64,000 bases of DNA from Progne subis subis (taxonomy: Eukaryota; Chordata; Aves; Passeriformes; Hirundinidae): positions 558,001-622,000 of the forward strand of contig JAKJHU010000109.1 in assembly GCA_022316685.1 (NCBI GenBank), given 5' to 3'. The notes below the pieces were generated by a model. It was not told where the DNA came from, did not search any database, and saw only the letters and a list, made by a program, of their open reading frames with translations. The position numbers and the translations under genes were made by a program. Of the stretch, positions 51,574 through 64,000 are shown one piece after another. Every line of letters starts with the position of its first letter. Positions within the stretch are counted from its first letter, which is position 1.

Positions 51574-54500
51574 GTTTAACAAAGATTTTTTTCAGAATAA
51601 TTTGTACATTGATCATTTATTTTTGATTCAGAAACTTATGAAGTCCTTAGACCTGCCAGGCATGTTCCTGCAGTTCTGTTCAGCACTCAGAGTGATAAAT
51701 TCTTTCTAGGTCAGGCTGGAATCCATGAAGGGGACATTGTCCCTCACCTGTCCCTCAGTTAGAGGTACTGCCCCTGGCTCCACGGTGCTGGACAGAGCTG
51801 CAAGATCTTCCTTGATTTCAGTACAGAGTGAGGGGATTCATTTACTTAGGGGTTTAAACATGTTCAATTGTTTTCCTGTGCACTGCCGTGAGCTTGCACA
51901 GGCGTTCTCCATGTCCTTGCTGAGAGATAGCAGGTTGATAAATCACTCCATCTGACAAGAGCAAGTTTTTACTTCTTGACTGGTACCTGCAGCCCACTCA
52001 CAAATGAGGTGGGGTTTTTTTCATTCTTCAGATGCCTGGTTATGTGAGAAAAGATGTGTATGCAGTGGTAAAATCTGTCAACCCCTGTCATTAAAACAGA
52101 GGTTGTTGGGCTGAGGGGAGCAGCAGCTGGCTGTGCCCCCCTGGGGGACAGAGCCTGTGCTGGGTGACCCCAGGAGGGACCTCTGGGCCACCTTCCTGCA
52201 GCCCTTGGGGAGGAACCACCTCGGTGGGATGCCTTCATCTGAACCACACTCGGAGGAGAGATTTCTCTGGACTACTGAGATGTGTTTGTACACGTGTGTC
52301 TGTTTCTTTGCGTGTTTAGCTTTTTCCATTCTGTGCATTTCAGTCCAAGGATGCGTGTTCAGGGAGATCAGGGCGGATTGCTGGCTGGCTCCACAGCCTG
52401 ACGGGGCCCTGCTGTGGAAAACCTGCATCCCCTGGATCCTTCTGAAATTGCACAGTGCTAAGTGATTTGTGATTCTAGGCTGAAAAACCCTATTGCTGCT
52501 TTAGGCTTCTTGAAAGTGAGACAAACTCATGTTATTGCTGCCACGTTGGAGAAGCAGTGTATGAACCGTGGTGCAAACGCAGCTCGTGACTTCCCAGCAG
52601 CAGCTCTTGGAGCCTCAGTGTCCTTCAGGGAGCTGTGGCAGGTCTCAGTGCAGGAGCAGTGCTTCTGATCCCTGACATGACAGAGAGGGAAGATGCACCA
52701 GTGCCACGCTACAAGGTAATTAATTTTTCTTTCCATGTCTTTTATTACATAAATTGTCAGCATTGCCCTGGTGAGTCTGCACAAATACATCAAAAGAATA
52801 ATGCAGCCGTACTTGTGAGGGTCTGTGTTATCACACTGCAGTCTGGACAGCTCTGGCATGCAGAACCTCTCATGAGGAGCTCCTGCTTCTTGATTTACTT
52901 GCTCTGAAGCAGTAAGTGGGAATATTTGTTTCAGACTTGTAGGGTTTTAAAACATGGGAGGATTTTTATTGAATGTATAGAAAGTTGCTCACTTTGTGAA
53001 AGGACTAATATCAAGTGTTCAACAATCGAAAGCCTGCACTGAGTGAGAGAATTCAATAAAACTTGGAACTTGCTAGCAAAGGAAGGGGCATCACCTCATG
53101 CTACTCTGGTTTCCCAGTGTTAAGGAAGTTGGGTATGATGCAGCACCAGTTAAATGCAGACTGCAGCATTTCAGGTGCAGCCACAGGCTGGGCAGTCAGA
53201 CTTCTACATTCTGAAAGCTTTTCCTCAAAGGTTTTACGGATCAATTGGATTGTAAGTATACCTGAATAATCTCTCGAGGACAAAATAACTTAGATGTGTT
53301 TGGGAGAAAATAAGTTCTTCATAAAAACATTTATTCATAAGCTTTCATTAAATTAAGGAAAATAGAAGTATAGTTCAAAAGAGGTTTTCTAAATGGGAAT
53401 TTTTAAAGGAATTTGAATTAAGAAAGGCTATCACTAGTTGCATAAAAGTCTAATTAAACACTTATGATACTGCACATACTTTCCATGTGCCTACATAAAG
53501 CCAAGCATTCTTTCTGTGTTCCTCTTGTTTCTGTTCTGAGATCTGGGGTCAGGGGTAAATTAATGACTCTCATGTGTGTCCAAGCTCTTAAGCTCTGTTT
53601 TACTCTCTTCCTGTTGTGCAATCTGTTTTCCCCGGAGTTTGTCAGTCAGAGTGGAGTAATACATTTACTCCCTGAACTTGGCTTAGGCAGGACTCTTGGG
53701 GCATTTCATGACTCCCTTCTGGAAGGTGCCTGTGGTTGTGATCACATGCAGTCCATCAGTATTCCTTGGAATCCCCTGATATCAAGGTGAAAGGCAGTGC
53801 AAGAATCATTTTGAAGAATGCATCGTGGGAAATAAAACCATATTTTTCTCTAGAAGGATTGCATATGTGTTTAATACCATCTCAGCTTGATGATGTTCAT
53901 AGGGAAAAATGTTAAAGCACATATCTGAAGGAAGGGGGTCTATATTTGGATTATTACACTAATATTTGCCATTAGGCTCCCAGTCTGGCTAAATCTAGCT
54001 CAAGAGCCAAGCCCTTCAACATGGCTTGAAAATCCTGCTGTGGTGGGCTTCACCTGGGAATGAAAACCTTCCTGAAGTCCAACTAACCTTTTTCCCTGTG
54101 TCTAGAAGTAATAAATTATGTTAGGAGTTAGAAATAGATTAAGAAATGCTCCAGTGCATTATAGTCTGAAGAATCCATAAAAGTCAGTGTTGCAAAATGG
54201 CAGTAAAACTTCCTGACTGCCTTCATGCTGAGCTCCTGCTAGCAGATGCGAAATCAAAGAGGAGGAGGATTGTTTTTATGGCACGTACTGTTGCCATGAG
54301 ATTCTTGGTTGCCATCAGAAAGGTAATTTTGCTTAAGTGGCTGTGATCAGCTACCAATTGAGACATAGGAAAGTGCTGCATTAAAATAGCGTTCCATCAG
54401 TTCCTGTGCACTTCTCATCTTTTATCCCAAAGAGCTGTTTAACCACGCAGAGCTCTGAAGCAAGAGAGCAGGGCCTTTCGAGGTTACTGCTTGGATAGTG

Positions 54501-55919
54501 CAATTCCCAAGAGCCTAAACACAACAAATCAAAATCTGTGAAATGATGCATGGCTTCACGCTTCTGTCATTTTGAAAAAGTACAGTATAGATTTCTATTC
54601 TTCCACCCCAGAGAACCTTTGAAGTACATCAAGTGTTTGTAGCTTTAGATGTCTCAGCTGTAGATGCTAGTGACTCACACCTTTCCCAAACAATTGAAGT
54701 GCTTCCTGAGTAGCAGAGAAAACATTCCCTCCTCTGCCCCAGTACTGACTCTCATTCTGATTCACAGTTTGTTGTTGTGTGGCAAATACCATTTGGCATG
54801 TTTACTCCTAGGTCTTTATAACCCTACAGCAGTACTTTTCTCTTTATAGGTCTTAGTTCCTTTCCGTCTCTCAACTGTAGCACGAAACAGCACCTAAATT
54901 AAACCAAAAATAATGGCTTAGTTCTTCCTCCTATCTTCCCTCCTCTCTCCTGTGGGCCCTCCACTGAGCTTGAGTCAACTTGTTAAAGCAACAGAGTTAC
55001 TGCAGAGGAGAGGAGAGTTTTAGCACTAGGTTTGCAGTTCAGGTTGGCTCAGTGATGAGACTCATGAACATCAGGACCAGCACACAGGAGGGCACCAGGA
55101 GCACGGAGAGGGACCTGTGCAGTATCTCTGTATTTCACACGATGAAATGAATTCAATTCTTCGTTCTGATTGACCGTAACTTTTGTTAAAGATTTATGTT
55201 GCTCTTTGTCCCAGGAAGAGCTTGTCCTGAGGCTTGTGAGAAGGAAACAGAGCATTCTCTGGGGCCAGAAGAGAAGGGAATGGCTTTGGGATCTCTCCCG
55301 ATGTCATCCTTAATCGTTACCCAAGGACCTCACATCTGAGTAGTGGGGTTTTGGCAGATATCTTGCACAGGCCATTTTAAAGAGCTGCTTGCACCTCCTG
55401 TCCTGTCTTTTGGTTAGCACATGTACTCATGTACCTGTGTCCAGAAGTGGACCCCCCCAAAAAATGGGCATGAGGCAAGTGCTTATTTGGCTGAGTTTCT
55501 CTTTACCCAGATGAGTTCATGGCCATGCAGGAGGATGTCAGCATCACCAGGAATGAGTTTTGTCAGACCTTTTTTTTTCACAGCCCCTTGGCCATATTGT
55601 ATTCCATCTGCTTATCTCCAATCTGCTGCTGCTGTCTCTTTGTGCAGAAAACAGGTTCACAGGGCTGTGCTGGAAAGCGGGCCATGGGAACCTTGTGGGC
55701 TTAGCACCTGGAGTGGGGACGAGCCTGTGGAGCAGCAGAACAGCAGCAGCAAGATTTGGGAGAGCTGGGTGGGCAGGTGACAACGTTCAGAGTCGAGTTT
55801 GTCACAAAAGAAAATATTCATTACCCATGCTCTCACATTGTGTACGTTTCTGATGCTTTGATTTGAAAAAGTTGGAGGTATAGTCAGTAAGTGGTTGTTG
55901 AAAAATGCAATGAAACATT

Positions 55920-55941
55920 TATAGGCTAAACATAGCCTATA
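55920..55941. repeat. Perfect inverted repeat, 9-base arms, 4-base loop
   Basis: TATAGGCTA, loop AACA, TAGCCTATA. The arms are exact complements. It could form a small hairpin in RNA from either strand; no function is implied. Confidence 0.85.
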
Positions 55942-58900
55942 GGATGTGGTTCAAGTAAAGTTAAAATAAAGGACTTGGGCTCTGTGATGCAGCATGCTTT
56001 GAATTTTAAGTCCTGTGGAGTGTTGTAAAGGCTGTCTGTGCTTTGCAGAAGAATCTGTAGCAGCTAGATCAGATCTCTCCACCATGGTCCTCTCTGCTTG
56101 GGCTGTTACTCGATCACCCTTCATTCTGCTTCTGCCTGCTTTTCTTCCATGCTTGCTTGCATTCATATTTCCCTCAGTGCATCTCTGCTATTTCAATGCA
56201 CCAGTGGTAATTCCAAACAACACACATTTGCTTCTCTGTTTGATAATTTTTGCTGTTGACTGATTACCTTGCGCAAGTTAAATATTTTAACAGGTAATCA
56301 ATGCTATAGAGAGTTTAGCAAAGCAATTCAGCAAAAACACTGGTAGGAAACCAGCAATCATCCTCTGCCCAAATAAACTAATATATAAACCCCAAGTTTC
56401 CCCTCCACATCCCACACAAATGTCTGTCTTCACGCACAAACAGAAAAATTTGAAGTGTTACGAGATTCCTGTGGGTTCTTTAAATGAAGTGACCCTCTCT
56501 TGCTATCCAAGGTTTTCAAAAAATAATCGTTGGAAACCCAAAATGCTTTCCCCGAAGTATTCTCTGACTAGACCACACAGATTGCAGTTTGTGTGCTGTG
56601 AGGACAGGGCAGGGTTGTGCTGTAATAGAGTTTATTAGGGAAATCTGGAGCAAAAGCACCCACGGACCAGAGGATTAGAAGAATCACAACTGGAAGCTTT
56701 CTTTCTGTCATCCTTCTCTGCAGCATTTGAAAAAGAAATTGAACTAATAGCCCTCATACCTCAAAGCTGTGCCTTTGGGGAGCCATTATGTTCACTCCTC
56801 TTTGCACAGAGGATAAATTTATTTTATAATCAAGTGTTGTTAATGCACAGAAGAACATCTGCTTTTTAATGCTGGAAAATGAGCAGAATTTGTCTTCTGA
56901 GTATATTGCAAGTGGCTCTGCAGTTCTGGAAAAATCATTTTTGTTCAGGTTTTGGGAGTTTAAAATAATTCAGTATGTTCGGAGTTTCTTCTTCATGAAA
57001 TTAGGAGTACAACGGAAAATATTTGTTTATTTTTGGAATCCTAGAAAACTGCTTTTTGGAGCACCTTTGACTTGTTCTCCTCTGCTCTGTACAAAAAAAT
57101 AATTGGAACATGTCAAGCTGTAATCCCTGTCTTGGAAACCTCTATTTCTGCCAGGTTGCATTGTCCATCAGATGATTTTGATTATCTTTGTCGTCTTGGT
57201 AATGGTTGGTTGTAACAAGTGAGGCTGTAACTTGTTGCAGTGTCTGCTTGGTCTCGTTGGGCTTGCATTATTAATGAAAAGCAGAATAAAAAGCCTGTCT
57301 GCTTCACCATCAGGTTCTCAGTTTTGTCTCCAGTTTCATCTCCAGAATGGTTTGGCAGGATTATTTCGTGATTTCATTCTGATATGTCAAATACATTCAC
57401 ATAATAACAAATAAATTTGGCTAGGATTGCAAATAGTTGTTTATGTAATGCATTGCAACACTGGTATTTTGGTTACTTGCTATTCTTTTTGTTCCCTTCC
57501 TAGATTCTTAGACATAAATAGAAATGGGTTTTCCTTTATCCATATATTGAGAAATTCAGTTTCCACCTGCCTTCAGGTGCTAAATTGTGCAACAATTTCA
57601 GCTTGGTTAATATTGGAGATGGACTTAGTGAATATCTGACTCTTAATAGTTCAGTCCAAATAACTCAGAGCCACATAAAAAATACCAATCTGGAATCCTG
57701 TGTCTGGTGACTGCATCCTTTTTGTGAGAGGCTTGGGAGAAAAGGGACAAGATCTCTCCCCAAAAGAAGGTTTCTTTAGCTGCTGATTTGGGGATTTTGT
57801 TCAGAGAACTAATCAAATCGGGTCTTCAAAACTGAAAGCTAACTATTAACGTGGATTCAAGAGTCAAGCTGTTACTAGTCGAAGAAAATTATTTCCATTT
57901 TTCTAATCAGGGTGAAAGAAAACCCCGAACAAAGCTGAAGTGACCAGTGTAAAACACTGTGACCATTTTTTCCTGAGATTTTTACTCGGTTTCAGGAGGA
58001 ATTAATGGGGTAATTCTGTCAGAACTTTTTATGTGATCTGCCAATTAACCAATTATTCTTCTACAGGTTGATTATATTCTAAATAAGCTGTGGTGACTGA
58101 AAACATACCCCACCTTCTCGTGAAATCTTGGAATAATTCTTGCAAGAAACGTGTCCTTGGACCAAACCGCCTAATGAGCTTGCTGATGTTTGATAGCCAC
58201 GTGCCAAATGTAGATAAATATTTTATAGTTATGGATCAGTTATCCAATCCATTCTACAGTAATGGATCTGGTGTCTGCTCAGCTGGAGCTTTTATGCTGC
58301 TGATTATCCTTTTGGGACTTTGAGGAAAATGGAAGCACTTGAGGTCAGTGGAAAATTTTCAGTGTCAGGGTGGAAAGATTAGATTTATGGTGGAAATACA
58401 AGTCTGTTCATGTTTGTAAAAGGTGGATAAATGTTTTTATTTAAGTGAAAAGTGTCAATTTTATGACTGAAACAGTTCACAGAAGTACATTAATTGTCCT
58501 GAGCTACTTTACACTGTTTTTCCCTTTTTTCTCCAAAGGAGTTGAAATACATTTTGTTGAACCTGTTAACTTTGGATTGTCTTGCGTGGTGGTATCACTT
58601 TGTCTAAGCACAACACTGAAAAAAAAAAAAGCTGTGGAATATCTAATTTCCTTGAAAAAAGTGTTTTATTCCTCTCAGTTTGGGGCAGAAAAGTTCTTTG
58701 AAAACTGGGATTTATGGGGTTTTTTAATCTCAGCAGAGCAGAGGAGAGAGCTGAGTTTCCAATGCACTTTCCCTGTGGTTCCTCATTTTCCTGTCCTTCT
58801 TTTCACCTCTGCCAAGGACAGAGTTTGAACTGTCAGGCCTTTCTCAGCACTTTGTTTCCTAGATGGTACAATTCCCCCCCAAATTTGCAGATTTTAAGAC

Positions 58901-61864
58901 ACAGATGTTTTAAAGCTCCTTTTATTTGGTTGGCAGTTGTTAAGGGAGGGCACGTAGCAATAAACTTCATTTTCTTAAAATGCCAATATGGACATGCAAT
59001 TTATAGGAAATTAGTCCAGTGGAATAAGTGTTAGAGTTTATTGAGAATGTTATTATATCATGCCCAGCTCAAGCTTTTTACCTAAGAATTACCACAATTC
59101 TGGAAGAGTATTTCTCTAAATGTGTTTCCACGGTCAGAAATAACGTATTTAAAAAAAAAAAAAAAAAAAACAAAACTAAACCCACAACCTAATATGAAAA
59201 GCATGAAGCTGAAGTTCTCTTGTGTGGGGGATTCATTTGCAGGGAGCACATCCATCAGGCTGATTACACAAGCCACAAACACTTCCAGCGGCTCCAGCTG
59301 CCAGAGAAGGGCAGGGATAGTCCCTTCCATCGAAAGTGCAGATTTTTATCTTCTTGCACAGATTGTAAATCCTACCTTAAGAAATGTTTTGTTAACGTGC
59401 AGATGGGCTCAGCATGGCTCAGCTTCTTCCTTAAGCTTTAAAGAGAAAAACAAAGCTCCAGAAGCTTTGCTTTAAGTGCAATTGTGTAGGGAGTAATCGA
59501 TCATTTTGTGAGCAAACTTACTACTGAATAAATTGGGATGTTTTGGAGCAGAGTACCCTGTAAACACATCTTGTACCTTCCCAAAGTAAAATGGTTCTTC
59601 TTCATAAAGTCTGTTGCTCTGCTGTGTTCATACTGCATCGGTTTTGAGCAGTTTTTAGCTTCAGATTAAAAGTTCAAGACAGATGTCTAGACTCGTAAGA
59701 TACTGGAATTAGAGGTGTGTGACACAGTGAGCTGAAATGTGGTGGATTAAATTGTAATTTTGTGTTCAAGCTTCCTTTTCTTAAAACCTAAAAGAATGAT
59801 AATTTAAGATCTAGTCTGTCATTCCAGATTCTTCACTTCCATTTCAGTTGATTTTTCAGGTTCAGGCAGATGTTCAAGGGCACGAGGAGGGAGGTGATAA
59901 GATGCTGGTGATAGTGGCACCACTCCCAAGAGCTGCCAGCCTGTTTCCTGCTTTGTAAATTTTCAGGATCAGTTTTTAAAAATTGCACTGGTTTCTGTTC
60001 CTCTTCCCTTAGGAAAGCACCGGATTGGCACAGAGTGCTTTTGGCTCAGCTCTTTTCACTGCTTGGCATTTGGTCGTGCCAAGGCATGCTCCGGGCTCAG
60101 CATTCACTTGCTGCACTGAATTACTGAGCTGATAAAGGTCCTGAGCACTTGCTTCATCAGACAGGGGCAGGGCTCCGTGCTGATTGCTGAGTGCCTGATA
60201 AAAAAAGAAAAGAAGTTTAAGCTGAGAGATTATGTCCCTTTGTTTCCCAGTTCCTTACTTCTTGTTCCCGTGTAATGAATTTGTCTAATTTCCATATATG
60301 AAACACTGTCTTGTCCTGTTGAATGTCAGTCTCCTTTTCACTGGGGATTACTGCAAAGACATTCTCAAAATGTTTCGTTTACAACAGGTAATTAATCCTT
60401 CCTTAGCCATAGTGTTTGTATTCTCCAATGCCTTTGAGAAAATGCATCTCACGGGTCTTGAGTGGATGATAAAGCAGTGATAATGAACAGTTTGCTTTTA
60501 TGGACCTAATTGAGAAATAAATTTTGCCCTCTGATGTCCAGTACATTTTACCCTGTAGTGGTTGCTCTTCAAGATGATTTGTGTTTTCCTTGCTCGAGGC
60601 AGACTTTTGGTGAAAGTGTCCTGTGGACCATGTCCATGGACAATGTGCATTGCCATCAGCTGCCATCCTCCTCATCCAGCCAGTCATGCTTGAGGGAGCT
60701 CATTTGGGATAATATTTAATTCAGAGAATCTCCAGCCTGTGCTCAGCTTGGAGCTTGAACACAATAATTACACATTTTTAGCTTCTAAGGGAGCACTTGC
60801 ACTAGGAAAGGAACAGATCAAAACTGAGAGAGCAGGCAAATTGAAACTGAGCATCCTTCTTTGGTGAAACACTTAAATTTTCATCTTGCAGGAATGATCA
60901 TTTAGGTGAAAGTTTGAGCATTGATGGTTTGAACCATCAATTGGGAGAGGTGTGTGACTCAGGGCTGTGCAGGGAGGTGGGATGCAGTGTGCTTTTCCTT
61001 CCCCCCAAAAATACCAGTCCAGGATTTCTTTGGGAGCCTGTGCAAATTACATATCCACACAGAAATAAGTGACTGCTGTATGGAGGGATGGGCGATTTCA
61101 ACAAAGCATTAGTTGCTTATTAAAAATCTCTGCAGAGGGTAGAAGTTTTATGTTTCAGTAAGGTTTTCAGGTTGTTGGCTGCTGCAGTTCTTACCCTGAA
61201 AGTCCAAAGAAAATGACGCTGGGTTGTGACAGTGTAGCCCAGTTTTTTAAGGATGCCCTGCATAAGGGAATATTCACAGGGCTTAATAATGTATTATTCA
61301 GCTTTAAGGTTTATTTGTGGAGATTTGAATTCAGGAAATGGCATTGTTATGCAAGAACTAGAGCAGCTAAAAGGAAAGGAGATTAATATGCTAAGATTTG
61401 GAAGGGGAAGCTGGGGTTGGAGGATTATGGTAGCTCAGGCACTGATTTTCATATTTAACTATGAAACTTTCTCCAAAACTTATTCTTCTTTGAAACTGAA
61501 TTGGGATTCAGGATCAAAAATACATTACTGATGCATCAAAACTGAAAGATGTTTCTTGTCTTTGTGCAGAACTTTTCCCACTGATTCAGGAGATCTGGGC
61601 ATGCTTCACTGTAGGCATTTCTTTCCAGGGACTCATTAAAATGAATGCACAAGTAGCATCTGATCATTTTTATTCAACTATGTTATTAACAAAATGGAAA
61701 GTTGGAGTAATTAAGCCGTGAAACTGTAACTATCCCTTGGGAACAGCTCAACAATTGTGCTTCAGAATGTTTCCTATTTGAATTCAGTGCTTACTTCAAC
61801 AGAGGAGAGGCAGCAGTACAGAGATGAGCTTGTGTGTGTACAGATCCACAGGCTGGCAGTTGCA

Positions 61865-61891
61865 TTTAAACACACATTGTGTGTGTTTAAA
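61865..61891. repeat. Perfect inverted repeat, 12-base arms, 3-base loop
   Basis: TTTAAACACACA at 61865-61876, loop TTG, then TGTGTGTTTAAA at 61880-61891. The arms are exact complements. The CA/TG core suggests it may have grown from a short dinucleotide repeat. Confidence 0.88.
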
Positions 61892-63141
61892 ATGGAGAAT
61901 TTAACATTGGACTTTTTTTATCAACTTGGTGTATATTTTACCTATTTCATTTTGTTGACGTGTACAGTAACTGCAAATCATAAAAACCAGAAAATTTCCA
62001 AGTTCTGTAAGGTCTTATGCCATAAATTATGTTACAAGATACCGTTCGAAATGCCAGTTATAAAAAATTTGGTATCTCACATGTCGCTTTCTCTTGCTAC
62101 TGAGAAAAGCACAGCATTGCAGCTTTGATGTTCTGTTAGCTTTTCATGGGTGGGGGGGAGAAAATCTCTTTGAACAGAGCAATGAGTTATAAAGGAGTAA
62201 GACTAGAGAAAATTAATCTATAGCAATGAAGTAACATAAGATCCTCAGGGAATGCATACCTTGTCCTGTTAAAAAAAAAAAAAAAATCTGCAGTTTCAGA
62301 AAGGAAAATATTGTGACTAACTTAATGAAGTATCTAATAAAAAGTTAGTATTGAAAGCTACTGCCCCGAAGGCCATGTGAAAGAGTCATTTGTCCATGTA
62401 ATTGTTCTCACTGTCTGTAGGAAAACCTGGGGCTCTTCAGGCATGACTTAGGTCCTGTGTTCTGTCTAAGTGAACGTGTCCGTGCTGTAACTTTCAGGAC
62501 AATAAATGTGCATTGGGAACTTTATTTCCCACTGCAGCTGGACTGACAGAGGGGATTCTGGCATCCTCAGCTGGGCAGGTCCTGCAGGGGGCTCAAAGGA
62601 CCCTGGCCTCTGTAATTAATCCAGCCTCCAAAACGCCCGAGCTGTCAAGCTGAGGATTTTGTGTGTGGTCTGCAGGCAAAATGTTCTTCCCTGTTATGAA
62701 TGAGAAAGTTGTTCTAAGACTTGTAGTGCCTGAGGAGAGGAGTGTGTGTGAAAAAGAAGCTTCCCAACTGCAGAATCCCTGCTGAGCAGCGTGCAGCCTG
62801 GGCAGGGCAAGGGGAGCTGCTCTGGTGCATGATTGCACCCTGTTCTCAATGGGAGATACGGTCTGTGCATTTCCTGTGACTGCACAGACCACAAAATACC
62901 TGGTGTTTATGGCCCCTCACTGTGTTAGGAAATGCCTTGCAGGACTGTGTTGCCTTAATTAATTTTAAATTAAAAACTTTATAATGGGATGTGCAAATAA
63001 AATTTACTGGGAACGGAGGCTTTGAGGTGGAAACCTCAAAACTTTGGGAAAGACTGATTTTTAAAAATTCTGGAAAACATTCACACGTACAAATATGAAT
63101 CTTTACCGTGTTAACATAGATAATCTCTCAGTTGCAAATGG

Positions 63142-63159
63142 CAGATCTTTAAAGATCTG
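63142..63159. repeat. Perfect 18-base palindrome
   Basis: CAGATCTTTAAAGATCTG equals its own reverse complement with no loop. It lies in noncoding DNA about 50 bases before a 22-base A run. A chance origin is possible, but exact palindromes of this length are uncommon. Confidence 0.88.
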
Positions 63160-64000
63160 TGGCAAAAAAAAACAAATGGAGAAAGGCAGCACATCTTAGT
63201 AGCCTAATTAAAAAAAAAAAAAAAAAAAAAATACATTTCTGGGCTAAACCTTTGGTAATTGTCATTCCAGGAAAGGCAATAATATTTTCACTTGTTCAAA
63301 CCTTGCTGCCACTAAAGCGTGGTTCTCGGTTTTCTGCTGTTCCTCCCTTAGAAGTGTTTGTTGCTTTTGGCAGGTGAGGATGCGAGAAAGCTCAGGATGG
63401 TTTGGTTATTTTGGAGGAGCTGGAGCTGTTTGAGAAGATAGGAATTTTTGTTTAGAATGGAAAACTGATCCTAATGGTCTCTTTGGAGACAGAATGGTCT
63501 TTCAAAAATTCTTTTGCTTCTGGATATTAGAAAAGCACTTTTTTTTGTGGAAGAAAGGCATGTTGGGACTGAAATATGGCACCACTGATCACGTGTCCAG
63601 ATAAATTACACCAGTTACTGGGTTTAATTTTGGAGATGTCTTCCCGTTCACCATAGCAGTGTTATTCTGGCAGTGCTTGCTTTTCTGACAGTGTTTGTAC
63701 TTCACCCACTGCCCACCCTCAGGCTGTGTGACATGGGTGGGTGCTGCCCCAGCTGAGCAGTCAGGAATTCTGTCAGACTGGCCCCAGATCACCCAGAGCT
63801 GGAGCTTTTCCTGTAAAAACAGGGATCGTGGCTATTAGCCAGAGCTCTGTGGGTCAGGGAGTGCTGTTTATAGGCTGAGACATCGTTGTGTTGGTCTGAC
63901 AGGTTTATACGTACAGATTTTTATTTTGAAGTGTTTAAGTTTTTATATATAATGAACTTGATGGAACCTCACGAAAGCCAGAAGGAAAACCTGTACTTGT

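Larger units (their letters stand above)
35591..64000 (+). other. PEAK1: Probable 5' intron region of PEAK1, no coding sequence seen
   Basis: 28 kb with no open frame longer than about 140 codons and none that resembles a known family. PEAK1 has a very large first coding exon, which is clearly absent, so it must lie beyond the right edge. What I see are A runs (58619-58630, 59151-59170, 51551-51573, 62271-62286, 63210-63231), short inverted repeats (55920-55941, 61865-61891, 63142-63159), a small direct repeat near 48086-48119, a CpG-richer patch at 48430-48680 and a candidate noncoding exon at 37857-38141. I recognise no CR1 copy in this half. Confidence 0.6.

Noticed and set aside
59082..59475. 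Open frames on both strands around a 20-base A run, considered as a processed pseudogene
   Set aside because: No similarity to a known protein and no target-site duplication that I can see.

Overview
The window looks like nuclear DNA from a bird. It is AT-rich and repeat-poor, one vertebrate gene is split into short GC-richer exons, there is a single large CpG island, and the only interspersed repeats I can recognise are degraded CR1 retrotransposon fragments, the typical LINE of birds and other reptiles. I cannot place it to order or species.

Left half (1 to about 35.2 kb, minus strand): the complete coding part of HMG20A (iBRAF), an HMG-box chromatin protein. I rebuilt eight coding exons from splice sites and reading phase: 14016-13924 (start codon), 11886-11739, 10390-10178, 8096-7964, 7586-7555, 3442-3367, 2527-2312 and 1700-1557 (stop codon). 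Together they encode 347 codons, the length I know for human HMG20A, with an acidic/Ser-rich N-terminus, a basic patch, an HMG box (about residues 103-171) and a C-terminal coiled coil. A roughly 20.9 kb first intron (14017-34894) separates the start-codon exon from the likely noncoding exon 1 in the CpG island.

Centre (about 34.75-36.0 kb): a CpG island that looks like a divergent promoter. It carries a near-consensus ZNF143/THAP11 element on the minus strand, and a CCAAT box and GC box ahead of a plus-strand exon ending in a good splice donor at 35590.

Right half (35.6-64 kb): no coding sequence that I can support. In the human genome HMG20A is head-to-head with PEAK1 (a pseudokinase scaffold), so this is most likely the first, noncoding intron or introns of PEAK1 on the plus strand. 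That assignment rests on synteny plus the plus-strand donor, not on PEAK1 protein sequence.

I see no tRNA, rRNA, CRISPR array, intact mobile element or novel gene cluster. The items most worth a second look are small ones in HMG20A: a Q-to-R-type residue at an exon junction in the HMG box with a weak donor, a NAGNAG acceptor, a stop codon seven bases before a strong donor that implies a separate 3' UTR exon, and the shared promoter. There are also several perfect inverted repeats and short tandem duplications in introns.
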